DNA of 64,000 nucleotides from Byssothecium circinans (lineage: Eukaryota > Ascomycota > Dothideomycetes > Pleosporales > Massarinaceae): contig ML977001.1 of assembly GCA_010015675.1 (NCBI GenBank), positions 246,263-310,262 of the forward strand. Direction: 5' to 3'. Both the position numbers and the translations under genes were made by a program. Of the stretch, positions 53,175 through 64,000 are shown piece after piece. The notes under the pieces were generated by a model. That model had not been told where the DNA came from and made no database searches. It saw only the letters and a program-made list of their open reading frames with translations. Positions within the stretch are counted from its first letter, which is position 1, and every line of letters begins with the position of its first letter.

Positions 53175-55041
53175 TTAGGCGGCACCCATCTGGATGTCCT
53201 TGCCCTTCATGCTCTTCCACTGGACCACCGACGCTCCGAGAATCGACAGCGCGGCCGTGGCAACGCTAACGTAGAAGGTCTGGGTAAGGGTCTTGTTGTA
53301 TGCGACCAAGACACCGCCCAGGAACTGCTGAGGGACCACGGACTTTATACCAGTTGCGCCGGCGGAGAGGACGAGCTGCGGGTTCATATCGGGTACGACG
53401 GACGCCAGGTTCTTGATGAGCTGGTTTGTGAACACGTTCTGGCCAACGGAGATGAACAGGGCACCGCCGAGTGTCTGACAAAACATCATGAGGGCGGTAC
53501 CGATGGGAATATCGTCCTTGGGAAGCGCAGTCTGTACAGCGACGAGGGTTTGTTGCATACCGAAACCCACACCGGCTCCGAAGATGAATTGGTAACCGAT
53601 CCATTTGGAGTGACCAGTGTTGGTCTCAAAGGTTGTAAGGAGTCCGGCGCCGATCGACATCAGAATGGAGCTGACGAGCATAAATGGGGTGTAGTAGCCG
53701 ATGGCGGTGACAGCTCCTCCGGAGGCCATGGAGACGATGACGAGACCGAGAATGGCGGGCAAGTTCATGATACCAGACTTGGTGGCGGAAGCACCCTTGA
53801 TGGCTTGAAACCACAGCGCTGGCGTATATTAGCTGTGAACTGTGCAATGATGGTGCACGAGAACTTACGCAGATAGTAGACGAGGATAAAAAAAGCGGCG
53901 CCCAGCATGGCGCCGAACCATGCCGAACCCCACACGTTGCGATTCTTGAAGATCCTAGGTGGTACGGTAGCATCCTCCTGCTTCCAGAACTGCACGCCAA
54001 TGAATCCAGCCATGAGAACAACGGCCAAGACGAGTAGAGCGATAACAGGGCCGCTATTCCAGGCGTACTTGCTGCCACCCCATTGTAGGGCGAGAAGCAG
54101 GCAGATGATGGCTGGGAGAAAGAGGGCGGTGCCGTACAAGTCGAACTTGGCGGCCTGCTGCTTCCAGGTGAGGGTCTGCTTGGCGTCGTGGCGGCGCTTG
54201 ATAGAAAAAAAGAAAATAATAAAGACTGCTGTGATGGCTCCAAAGGGAAGGTTGATGTAGAAGCACCAGCGCCATGTCAGCTTATCGGTGAAGACCCCGC
54301 CGAGACTATGGATATGTTAGGTGATGTTAGACGGTGAGACGTGGATGTGAGCACTTACAGCGGCCCGGCGACGGAAGCGATGCCATACATGCCACCAAGG
54401 AATCCCATGTAGGTCGGCCGTTGTCTTAGAGGTACAGAGTTTGCGATGATGAGGATAGCGCCGCTGAAAATGCCAGCAGATCCCACACCAGCAATGGCGC
54501 GTCCAATGATCAAGGCCGTGGAGTTGGGTGCAACACCGCAGATCAGGGAGCCAACCTCGAAAATGAAGAGCGCAGAGAGGTAGACCCATTTGATCGAGTA
54601 GAAGGTGTAGATCTTCCCGTAGATGAGCTGGGTCGCGCAGGTGGTGAGCAGGTAGGAACTGCCGTACCATCCTACGTCGTTTAATGCTTTGAACTGATCC
54701 GTGATGCGGGGGATAGCGGTCGCAATGATGGTGTTGTCCAGAGCCATGCAGAAGACGGACAGACAAAGGGCAATGGTGATGACGGCGAGTTTCCACGAGG
54801 TGGGATATTCGTGATCGCCCATGTCCTCTCCCGATGTGTTTCCCACGTCCTGTTTCTGCTCTTGCGTCGATGGTTCGGGGGAGATTCCGCGGGCCGAGGG
54901 CGCATTGGAAGGCATTGTGCTCTCGATGGGTTGCTTTTCGGCGTCGGTCACGGAGGGCGCTGCGGTCGGCGCAACCGTCGTGGTGTCTGAGTTGGCCATA
55001 CTGCCTGGCCGAAGGCTTGTTTGGTGTTGCTGATCACTCAT
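53175..55041 (-). CDS. MFS multidrug/toxin efflux transporter, DHA2 (14-span) family, copy 1
   Basis: Proton-coupled drug exporter of the plasma membrane. Exons 55041..54359, 54305..53869 and 53818..53175 (introns 53 and 50 nt) give 587 residues. A cytosolic Ser/Pro/Thr-rich N-terminus of about 90 residues precedes span 1. DHA2 motifs are [13 protein letters not shown] at the end of span 1, [34 protein letters not shown], and, after intron 1, [15 protein letters not shown]. Intron 2 joins YYL to [17 protein letters not shown], the conserved span 7-8 region. The frame continues upstream to a TTG; the ATG at 55041 is used. Relatives include aflatoxin-cluster and HC-toxin exporters, but no biosynthetic cluster is visible here, so general drug resistance is as likely. 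Confidence 0.92.
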
Positions 55042-56515
55042 TTGCCTAGGGTTGTTTTGCTTTTGTGAGAGTTGAAACGGGAAGCAAGGAGGCAACAAGG
55101 GCTAGGTATGCTGGTGGTGAAAGTGCCGGTGTGATGGAGAGGAAGGAAAGAAGGACTGCCTCAGGGGACTACACGATTAAGTATCCATTGTCTACGGCAA
55201 TAAGGAGCCAGTAGGGCTGAGGGCCAGCGTGAGTGATGATGACGGTTCCGCGCAATTTGGTCCATGACGGGTGCTATTCCTCGTCGGTGGAAACAGGAGC
55301 AGAAGGCTATTCTTTGTTGGAAAGTCGGTGTCTCGTTTAGCCGTCGTCCGCGTCCCGACAGATGCGAGATCCCGAGGCTCGCTTGCGGCGGAGCTTGCCT
55401 GGAATTAGTTAGCGCTGATCCGGGAGCAGTTAGCGCGCCGAGCCCAATCTCGTCTGGCGACCGCCAAGCGGGCTTGAGAAGTCTTGAAGGAACGCCTCAA
55501 GCCTCGAGCCCCACCATATGACTGGACTGCCTGACTGTATGACTGTATGACTGTCCGCCCTTTTGCAGCGTCGACGGCGCGTTGCAGTGTTGTTGCTTAC
55601 GTAGGACGTGCATGAGGCCGGGTAGGCCAAGGGTTGATGCGTGATGAGTCGAAACCACCAAGATGGCGTCGGAGAGTGGTGATGTCAATTTCAGCCATGC
55701 AATCCGACACTGTCTACCTGCACGCGGGGAAGAAAAGCAAGCTAGAAGGAGCATGTGGTTGCGCACAACTTGGCGATAATGAGCGTGGCCATGTTGCTGC
55801 CTAGACTGCTGCTGTCTATCGGACCTCGCACTCGAAGTTGGCTCCGACCCGACATGGAAATTGAATCCGGCGAGAAAGCATTGCGCGGAATGCGCGAATC
55901 CTAGTCGACATGTCGCACTACACAGACCTTCAGGCATCCACACTGTTGCTGCCACGGATAGGTGTTATGTGCTGGGGGTAAAGTTCGGACGAAATTGTGC
56001 AGGGGGGGCCGATGTGCAAGAGAGAATTCCAGAGTCCAGACCACGAGCCCTGGAAGATCTGTCCGCATCCCACGGGGCGTCTGGCTCGTGAATCGTCGCT
56101 TGGAGACTATGCACGCGGCGACTTGTTGTTGCAACGCTGCAAGAAGTCGCCGCTTCAACTCACACTGAGTCGGACGCAAGCAGCTTCTCACTCGCACTGC
56201 ACGCTTACGCTGGCCGAAAGGGGGAATCGGTAGTACCTCCGCACAGCAAACGAGGAAGATGTTGGCGTTCCGAAAATCGCCTTGGTTCGGATGTAAACTC
56301 CAAGTCTTTTATTATTACCGCCGGTGGAGGTCGGAGCTGAGCTCACGCTGTACTTGGCTCATAGTCAGCAAGCACACACACAACTCCTCAAAGCAGTAGC
56401 TCGGCATAGACGAAATTGTACTACGCTCCCACACCGCAAAGGGCTGAGTCGTCCGTGACACACGGCCACAGGAGATTCAGCTCTTTGTCGAAAAAAATTC
56501 CTCCTGCTAGCACAC
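55042..56515. other. Intergenic, no gene seen
   Basis: About 1.5 kb between two same-strand DHA2 genes. A short tandem run of ACTGTATG-like units lies near 55530-55553. The 152-codon minus frame at 55497 has no recognisable domain. Confidence 0.5.
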
Positions 56516-58484
56516 TCAAGCACTTGGAGCTACCTTCTCTTTCCTCAACCCAGTCACCGTCTCCGTATGCTCACTCCCCAAATGCGCCTTCTCCACAAAC
56601 ACACTCGCCACAACCCCCAGGAACGCAAAGACCGTGTACGTAATCCACATATTCCTCGTCGCATAGGCGAATGATTGCTTCGTCGCCAGCTCCCACGCCG
56701 GATTCTCCAATGTGCTTGGCAGCATCACGTTTGCCATTGCACTCTCGCCGGACAGCTGTTTTAGCAGGTCTGAAGGCAGTCCAGCAGCGCGAAGGAAAGA
56801 TTGCTGACCGTCCATGGAGTTCTGGAAGATGGTTCCGCCGATGACGACAGAGATGGTAAGTGCTATGTTGCGAATGAAGGATAGTGTGGAAGTCGCTGTG
56901 GCGACATCTGATTGCTCGACTTGCGACTGAATGGCGATAAGGGGTGCTTCGAAAAGGATCCCAGAACCCACACCTCCGATCATGAGGAAGCCGACTGTAC
57001 GGGCAATGGTTGTGTATGCGTTGAAACTGATGAACAGTCCGAACCCCAAACACAGCAGCACGGTGCCCACCCAGATGATCGGCCGGAAGTGGCCTGTACG
57101 GTGAATAATCACCCCGCAAAGCACGCCACCTACAGCACCCGTTACGATGAATGGCAGGAGCAGTAATCCTGACTTCAACGGATTAAGCTCTAGAACCGAC
57201 TGCAAGAACAGTGGCAGATAGTACTCGGCCGCGATGAAGACGAAGCCGTGGAAGAAGGCGACAGACAATGCGGCGATATTCGTTCGCTTCTTAAACAACG
57301 CCATGGGTATCAAGGGATACTTTGCGACCTTTGCTTCGCTGTATATGAAAGCGAAGACCATAAGACCGCCTACAACGAGTAGGGCAATCACCTTAGCGCT
57401 ATCCCAGGGGAACATTGCGCCGCCGAAGTTTAATCCGAGAAGGACAGTCAAGGTGAAGCCGAGGAAAGTAATGATTCCAGTCCAATCGATGGCCCGGATA
57501 CCGTCGATGAAGGAGGTCGGCTCATGCTGGATGTCGAGGAAGAGCAGAATGAGAACAGCCGCTATTCCGCTGATGGGGAGGTTGATGTAAACTTTATACG
57601 CCGTCAGTGACATGACAACCATCACCCCTCCAACTAAAACTTACAACACCACCTCCACGACACCAGCGACGCGAACACGCCACCAAGAATCGGACCCACA
57701 CCCCCAGCAAGCGCCCAAATCCCCTCCGTAAACCCCATCATAAGACTCCGCTGTCTAAACCACAAGTCAGCCGAGTCCACACCAAACTCCCCGTCCCCCT
57801 CCCGTCTCCACGGAGAAACTCACCTCAAACTAAACAAATCACTCATGCAGACATGCACCAACAAAATCAACCCCCCGCTCGCTGCGCCCTGAAACGCCCT
57901 CCCCACAATCAAAACCTTCATAGTCTCCGCCGTCGCGCACACCGCCGAACTCGCAAAGAACACAGCGAGCGCTGACAACACAATCAGCTTCCGGCCCCAG
58001 ATATCGGAGAGCTTGACCCAGATGGGTCCTGAGGCGGCGTTGGCGAGGAGGAAGGCGGCGCCAATCCAGGTGTAGCCAGCCGCGGAGTTGAGGTCCCGGG
58101 AGATGGTGGGCGCGGCAGTGGCTACGATAGTAGCGTCGAGGGCGGCGACGAAGAGGGAGAGCTGGGGGATGGGTTAGTTTGGGGGGTGACGTGGTGTGGT
58201 TAGGGGAGGGGGAAGTTTCGTATGGGGAGGTTGGTTGGGGTAGTGGTGTAGTGTACATGTAGAAGTAGAAGTAGGTGGATACGTACGAAAAGCGCAAAGA
58301 CAATAGCCGCAAGTCTGAAGCTGCTCCTCTCCTTCTGATCACCCGCGACAGACACTCTCCTCCCATTCTCCAGTCCATCTCGAGCTTCACCACTCATATC
58401 TTTCGGATTCCACGGCCCATTGACCGTGTTGTGTGTCAGTTGTGTAGTGGGTACAGTATCCACCATTTCAATCTCGCGCTCCAT
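56516..58484 (-). CDS. MFS multidrug/toxin efflux transporter, DHA2 (14-span) family, copy 2
   Basis: Second DHA2 exporter in the same orientation. Exons 58484..58287, 58161..57824, 57754..57645 and 57591..56516 (introns 125, 69 and 53 nt) give 573 residues. Splices are supported by the protein: FALF joins LSLFVAALDATIVATAAPTI; DLFSLR joins QRSLMMGFTEGIWALAGGVG; WRWC joins FYINLPISG. Other motifs are GRAFQGAASGGLILL and a long C-terminal half with EYYLPLFLQSVLELNPLKSG. It differs in exon structure and sequence from copy 1, so it is not a recent duplicate. A 33-bp tandem duplication abuts the start codon. Substrate unknown. Confidence 0.92.
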
Positions 58485-58555
58485 GTTGGTTGTCTTTGCT
58501 CTCAGTCTATTATCAAGGTTGGTTGTCTTTGCTCGCAGTCTATTACCAAGGTTGG
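58485..58555. repeat. 33-bp tandem duplication abutting the DHA2 copy 2 start
   Basis: Two head-to-tail units, 58485..58517 and 58518..58550, differ at only two positions (core TTGTCTTTGCTC, then CAGTCTATTA), with five further bases of a third unit. The repeat touches the first codon on its upstream side, so it lies in the 5' UTR or core promoter. Confidence 0.85.
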
Positions 58556-59080
58556 AAGTACGAATTCAGTCAGTAGATAGACTAGTTATAGTCGACAAGC
58601 GAATGGAGGGTTTATGAGTGAATAGAGGAGTCATAAGTCAATGGAGGAGTCATGAGTGGATGGAGAGTCATAGGTGAGTGCAGTAGTAAGCTAGGTTGAC
58701 GTCTTTGACGCAGAGGGGAAAAAAGCGGTCAGAAGCACTAATGCACCTATCAGAAGCGGAGGTGGCCGCTTTCCGCGCGAGACTAGCCGAATGAACTCAG
58801 CATGGGTTTGGCTGCAGTCATGCTCACTACAAAAAACTCTAGCCCCGACCTCTTTGACACACGAGGGTGCAAAAATTTATGGTGCAACCCAATTGATCCA
58901 GTTATGATACAACACCAAGTATGCCGTAACCCAACCTAACCTACCCAGTGAACCCAGAGGGAAAAACAAAGGGTAACTTCCAAAAAGATCAACCCTGCCC
59001 AGTAAGAATACAGATGGTATTGCCATTGTCCGAGCCCTGTCTCATTCAGACGTCCAAGGCATCTCCAAATCCTCGCCTGG
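58556..59080. other. Intergenic, no gene seen
   Basis: Remaining ~525 bp between the DHA2 promoter repeat and the DGAT2 stop. Near 58605-58680 are loosely repeated GGAGTCATGAGT-type units. No gene seen. Confidence 0.5.
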
Positions 59081-60660
59081 CTACTCAATAATCTTCAGTT
59101 CCTCGGTCCTCCGTGGGGCAAACTCGTCCTTGTGCTGATCCCACAAACGCAAAAGTTCATCAATGTATTCTTGATGCACCTTGTCCACATATGCCTTATC
59201 CGGGTTCTTGATCTGTTGAACCTTGATGGGACGGCCGACAACAATGTGCATGGGTCGACGATACGGCATCACGCCGACGTCATAGTTGAAGACACCGCGA
59301 GCATGGAAAATAGGCACTGTCCAGCCCATGAGGCTCTTGACGAGCATCTGCAATCGGTAGATCCAGGGGTGCGCGTGCGGATCCAACTGTTCGTAGATGT
59401 CGTTTTCGCCGAACCCAACGACGGGCACCAGATCGGCCCCGTTGCGTATGGCGAGCTTTACGAAGCCTTGACGGCGATTCAAGACGAGATGCATGGTGCC
59501 CGGCCTCGCCTCGAGTGATTCGCGTGCACCGCCAACGACTATAGTGATGGCGCGGCCCATGCCCTCGCCGTTTCGACCGCCCTTGGAGAGAATGTTTTCG
59601 CACGACTCACGGGACACGGAAGCCAATCCCATGCGCAGGGCATACTCACGGTAGAGGGGCAGCTTGAAGTTGCCCTCTAATGTCAAGAGTGTGTTCGTGA
59701 TGCCCGGAAACAGCTGAGAGAATCCGAGAGCTTCGGTAGCAAAGGCTGCGAATGCGCCGTGAGAGATGATGCCGTGCGGGTGGTAGCCGAAGATGTACTT
59801 GCGCGTGGGCTCCAGGACCTCGGAGCGGTGCAGACGCGCGGGGAAGTATGAGGCAAAGAGCGACCACACCCGTGAGCTGCGGCACCATTCATTGCGATAC
59901 GATAGCTCGCCAGAGGTGCCAGCGTTGGAAAAGAGCACGAAGAGGGTGTACGGAAGAAGGATTGGCCACAGGATGGGGATTGCGCAGAGGAAGAAGAAGA
60001 TACTAACGGTACCCGCAATGCTCATCGTGTGCATAAGGACGGAAAGTGTCTGTAGACGGCGCTGTAGCGGTACGTTGAGAGGGGCAAATCGCATTCTGCT
60101 CCTGTTAGTGTATACTTTTACATTGCGAGTAGCATCACGTACTTGCTCTTGGCCCAGCCTGCACCAGCCTGTCGTCCAGACTTGAGCTCCGAGTATCTGC
60201 GCTTTGCGTTGCGTGTGTCTTTTTCGTCGTCGTCATGCGGCTTTACGCTCGTCACGCCATGGCGATTGCCCTCTTCATGCTTCTCGTAGACTTCGTACTC
60301 GTCGCCGATGACCTCGCCATGTTTTTGGCCGATAGAGCCATTTGGCTTGAAAGTCTGTATATTGCCATTGGCCTTGGTCTTGACGTTCAACCTCTTGGGT
60401 TTAGGGATCGCATCGTGGGCGTCATTGGCTTGGGGGTCATCGGGGCCCTCTTCGGTGGCTGCGGCATAGCTCTTCGGTGGGAGATGGTGGGCAGCGCGTT
60501 CGTTGGGTTTAGAGGGCTCTTCGTTCAGCCCAGAATTGTGGCTTTCCTGTTCACGTGAAGGCTGCTCGAGGGCTTCTTCAGCGGCTTCCGCGTACGACTT
60601 GGGCGCAAGATGGTGCTGAGCACGCTCTTCCGGCTGCGAGGGCTCTGCGTTCAACGACAT
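59081..60660 (-). CDS. Diacylglycerol O-acyltransferase 2 (DGAT2)
   Basis: Acyl-CoA-dependent enzyme making triacylglycerol from diacylglycerol in the endoplasmic reticulum and on lipid droplets. Exons 60660..60143 and 60095..59081 (47-nt intron) give 510 residues. The catalytic motif YHPHGIISHGAF lies near residue 276; ITIVVGGARESLEARPG and RQGFVKLAIRNGADLVPVVGFGEN are the other conserved blocks. A hydrophobic hairpin (IAGTVSIFFFLCAIPILWP) precedes the catalytic part. The ~170-residue N-terminal extension is hydrophilic and contains an internal duplication (SQPEERAQHHLAPKSYAEA and SKPNERAAHHLPPKSYAAA). The extension precedes the intron and is not part of the core enzyme. Confidence 0.94.
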
Positions 60661-61275
60661 AGTGAGCGGCGACTATGCGGTGCGTATGGGTGGAAGAAGG
60701 AAGCTATAGAGCGAGGGACATGGTGGTTTTGTTGGGCGATAATAAGGAGCTTGCTGCTAGTGCACGGTCAAGCTTGCCAGACGTTCGGGAGGGGAAGGGC
60801 AAATGACGTCTGTCGACCCATCGCACCCAATGCCGGAGCTGCATTCGTTCCAGGTGCCGCAGGTAATGAAGCCGTGCAGCTCAACGTTGGAATAAACGTG
60901 CAGTAATAGGTACCTGATAGAGGTCAAGAAGATGGCGAAATCGAGCTGCATCACGTAGTGGTGCGTGACAGTCTGCTTTCACATGCGAATCCGCCGATAT
61001 GAATTAGATCTCCAAAGACCATTGTGACGGTTAGCGTGTGGCGCTGTGGCGAGTGAGCCGAGGCTTCCCTCTAAGAGCCGCATCGTCCACTTTCCGTCTC
61101 AACACCATGACTGCATCGCGATTCGTCATATCTAGAGCATGCACAACCGCGGATGAAATGATTTACTTCACTTTCGACTCCAGGCTGAGACCACGGATCA
61201 AAGCATCTCTAGCGCCCGGTTGAACGTCCACCACAGTTTCTTTCTCCCACTTCACCACCTATACTTCAACCGAAC
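60661..61275. other. Divergent intergenic region DGAT2 / STK19-like
   Basis: 615 bp between two divergent start codons. No gene seen inside. Confidence 0.5.
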
Positions 61276-62502
61276 ATGACATTCCAAGCTACTGCGGCGC
61301 GGTCATCGCGTATAACGAAGTCGAGAAAACAAAGTGCTGCAGCAGCCATGGGTCTAAGGCGCTCTGTATCCTCCCCATCATCAGCCAGTCCTCGAAGAAA
61401 ATCATCATCGACACCCAAGCCGACTGCCATCGACGACGATGAGAAGCTCAACGACACAGGCGTCATAGCCTCACTTGCTTCTGATCTCAACTTCCGTGAC
61501 GTGCCACAGTACATGGAGCACATTCGGATCAAAATGTTTGACGATATACCGGAAAAGAGCTCGGGGATGAACTCGACTCGTATAGCTGAGGTCTTGAATT
61601 TCCGGAAAACACTGCCACCTATTGTCACCATTGCGCATGTCGATGCTTTGACCTCGTCGCCTACTAAGACGGAAAGGGAAATTGTCGAGCTATCACAAGC
61701 CGGCGTCCTTCGAAGAGTGACTATTCCCCATCGAGGAGTTGGACCGGCTGCGGTAGGTGATGGCATTGCATCCGTTCAAGAGTGGGAAACACGCCTACAG
61801 TCACATCCTGGCCTTGACCAAGCTTTACAGTGTAAGTACCTTAACCTCTTTACAACACCAATCTGACCAGAAACAGTGAAGTATATGTCTACGCTTCATG
61901 CCAATCCAACATCAACGGCCATCGCAAGCACAGCATTCACGCCCTCTGAGATCTCTACCCTCACTGGTGCCGGCTTCCTCACCTCCACAACCTCTCAAGA
62001 CACCCGCTCATCCGTCTTCGCGTCCCTGGGAGCCGGGAGTCTATCATCGCTTTCTACCGCGGGTTCGCGACACGCTGCAGGTTCTCTCGACGCCGTCGGT
62101 GGCAAGTCCGCTTTGCAACACATTCCAGGTGGCATCACAGGACAACGATCACCACCGACAGTCGCACACTACAACTTCTCCCTCCCAAATACCGGATCGC
62201 ACATAAAACTACTCATCGAAGCCCGTGCACACTTCCTCGGCCTGTTGAAGAAAACCAAGCACAAAGAGGCGCCACTCAATGTACTACGCGAACGATGGGA
62301 TGGCGGTGTGTTCAGTAAAGACGACATTGCGGAGAAGAAGAAGGCAAGGGGCGAGTTCGTGGGGATCCTGCCGGGAAGAACGAAAAAATGGAAGCAGTTC
62401 TATGGGTTGAGATTTGAGTGGATTCTGGAAGAGTGTTTAGGCGCTGGGCTGGTAGAGCTTTTCGAGACGGGCAGTGTAGGGAAAGCAGTGCGGATGACTT
62501 AA
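61276..62502 (+). CDS. STK19 (G11) family winged-helix protein
   Basis: Member of the Stk19 family. The human protein was named serine/threonine kinase 19, but later work describes it as a winged-helix DNA-binding protein that acts in transcription-coupled repair. Exons 61276..61831 and 61877..62502 (45-nt intron) give 393 residues. The N-terminus is basic and Ser-rich with RRSVSSPSSASPRRKSSS. The family core begins near residue 95 (NSTRIAEVLNFRKTLPPIV), with TKTEREIVELSQAGVLRRV, and ends with the helical segment WKQFYGLRFEWILEECLGAG near the C-terminus. No kinase motifs are visible. A role in DNA repair is transferred from the human family member. Confidence 0.82.
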
Positions 62503-62844
62503 TAAGTAATAAGATTATGTGTTATAGTTGTTCTGCTATTTATTGGATGCCTTTGTTAGATAGAAATGTGGTCATTACAAAAAGGTTGAGGCGGATACAA
62601 TACCAGACCAGGGGTTTGTATTCCGACTTTGACACATGATTGTATTCCATATCTATAGTGCCTGTTCTTGAATGGCATGATACCTATTCTAATCCCATGG
62701 CCAACTAATTCAGCTAACTCAAGGATGCCGTCCGATTTTACCTTACAACTAGAGCTGGAGTCTGTGAAAATCCTGTCTAGACTTCTGACACATGCTCATC
62801 TTTCCACCCCACACTGCCGATTCTTCAACAGCACGACAGTTGTT
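62503..62844. other. Convergent intergenic region, no gene seen
   Basis: 342 bp between the stops of the STK19-like gene and GPD1; AT-rich, presumably two 3' UTRs. Confidence 0.5.
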
Positions 62845-64000
62845 CTAAGTCCTTGGCTCAATCAATTCAGGGATATCCTCTGGTTTCGCCTTACCCTCGA
62901 GGATTTTGTAGACAGCCGTGAAAAGCGGAAAGTCGGCCTCTTGACCTTGCTGCTTCAGGAACTCATTGACCTCGTAAGCGGTGCTCGTTCCTTGCAGTTT
63001 CTGCCCATTAAGCACCTCCTGCTCGATCTCGAACACAGTCTTCCCCCTTTCGATGGCCATCTTCGCGCACCTGAAGTTCCTGCCTCCCATGCAGCTCGTC
63101 ACTACGTCAGCCACACCACAGCTCTCTTCGGTAAAGGTAGTCGATTTGGAGCTATCCGGAAAATAGTTCTTGCCGAACTTGACCATCTCGAGGATACCGA
63201 CACGCATGACTGCCGCTTTGGCGTTGTCACCCCAGCCAAGGCCGTCGACGAAACCTGCACCGAGCGCGATGATGTTCTTGAGGGCTCCACCGAGAGAAAC
63301 ACCAGCAACGTCGTCAACAATGCGGACGTGGAAGTAGGGACGGTGGAAAAGCTTGCGGATGTTGGCGTGGGAGAGCGCTGGATAGTCATTGGGGAGCGCT
63401 TGCAGCCTTGCCGAGCGGGCACCGGGGACCGGTTTGCTGGGAGAGATGAGGTCAACCTGTGAGGCATTTGGTGAGCCGGAGGGGGTGGGAGCCCTCGAGT
63501 CCATAGGCGGAGGATCGTATGCGACACTAAGCGGGTATGAAGTTAGCAAAACTCGTCTAAGAACGTTCCAATACATGTCTTCTCGGACTACACATCGTCG
63601 CTAGGCTATTGCCAATAAAAGTTAGGGTTCTAGAAAACGTACGTGGTCTCAGAGTACTTCTCCTGCGCGATTTCAGAGGCAATGTTGGCTCCAGAGAGGG
63701 CACCGCAATAAATGTTCAGTCTCATGCCAATAGCCTCCGACATGAGCCTAACTCCCTTCTCACTGACGTCTATTCCCTTGGTACAACAAATGGCCCGCGC
63801 ATACGGCACAATCTTCCCTGCCAGCTGGTCGCACACCCTGGGGATGAACTGATGTGGCAGCACAAAGATCAGAATAGTCGAGTCTCTGCATGAGTCCACG
63901 ACATCCGGGTTCGCAACGACGTTGGACGGGACAGTGATGTTGGGCAGGTACTTGACGTTTTCGTGGATCTTGTTGAAGAGCTCCGAGAGCTTCTGCGGCT
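62845..64000 (-). CDS. GPD1: Glycerol-3-phosphate dehydrogenase (NAD+), 3' part, cut by window edge
   Basis: Cytosolic enzyme reducing dihydroxyacetone phosphate to glycerol-3-phosphate, the precursor of glycerol (osmolyte) and glycerolipids. The upstream exon runs from the window edge to 63643 ([38 protein letters not shown]). The last exon is 63526..62845; the intron is 116 nt (63527..63642) and joins SETT to VAYDPPP. Visible are a Ser/Pro-rich insertion (~40 residues after VAYDPPP) known in filamentous-fungal enzymes, then [58 protein letters not shown] and [15 protein letters not shown]. The NAD-binding N-terminus lies beyond the window. It is 3' to 3' with the STK19-like gene. DGAT2 nearby also uses the glycerolipid backbone, but the pairing is probably chance. 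Confidence 0.94.

Noticed and set aside
55497..55955. 152-codon minus-strand frame between the two DHA2 genes
   Set aside because: No domain, and low-complexity His/Ser/Gln composition; it covers a short tandem repeat.

Overview
The window is a stretch of chromosome from a filamentous ascomycete fungus. The genes carry short spliceosomal introns (45-60 nt is typical) with GTRNGT donors, CTRAC-like branch sites and YAG acceptors. The gene set is fungal: a PDR-type ABC transporter, PAN1, a Zn2Cys6 regulator, DHA2 drug-efflux carriers, and an NAD glycerol-3-phosphate dehydrogenase with the insertion known from filamentous fungi. A Dothideomycete is my best guess, by inference only. No virus, phage, CRISPR array or intact transposon was seen.

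Layout, left to right. The left edge (1-1889, minus) is the 5' part of a PDR-type ABC transporter. From 3.4 to 7.2 kb lie a nitronate monooxygenase, then mitochondrial ribosomal protein DAP3/S29 and ribosome-assembly factor RRS1, transcribed divergently from a 225-bp spacer. At 8.3-8.5 kb is a tRNA-Gln(CUG) gene, the most unusual object here: beside a canonical 19-nt anticodon-loop intron, its T-loop and B box are split by a 73-nt insert that looks like a spliceosomal intron. From 8.8 to 13.4 kb come a frame-disrupted short-chain reductase, an aldo-keto reductase, MRI1 (methionine salvage) and a small coiled-coil protein. PAN1 fills 13.7-18.0 kb and RPB11 18.7-19.6 kb, with a 456-nt first intron. 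From 21.2 to 26.4 kb two convergent genes of unknown function, sharing a C-terminal domain, flank a membrane protein.

An AT-rich gene-free island (26.4-28.1 kb) opens a more accessory half. It holds an esterase of the siderophore-esterase type, an SDR, a frame-disrupted FMN alpha-hydroxyacid dehydrogenase, a DUF885 putative metallopeptidase and a secreted multicopper oxidase. Decayed material follows (37.6-46.2 kb): a cytochrome P450 pseudogene, an intact Zn2Cys6 regulator, a probable regulator relic and a Gfo/Idh/MocA dehydrogenase relic. Next are a divergent pair, a DHDPS-family 2-keto-sugar-acid aldolase and a sugar-porter MFS. The regulator, dehydrogenase relic, aldolase and transporter look like a partly decayed sugar or polyol catabolic cluster. 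Then come a disordered hypothetical protein and two DHA2 drug-efflux MFS genes in tandem. The right end is housekeeping again: DGAT2, an STK19-family protein and the 3' part of GPD1.

Gene models were built by hand. Each complete multi-exon model was checked for length divisible by three and for splice phase. Coordinates span start to stop codon; exon limits are in the evidence text. Starts were moved to the first plausible ATG where the longest open frame began with GTG or TTG.
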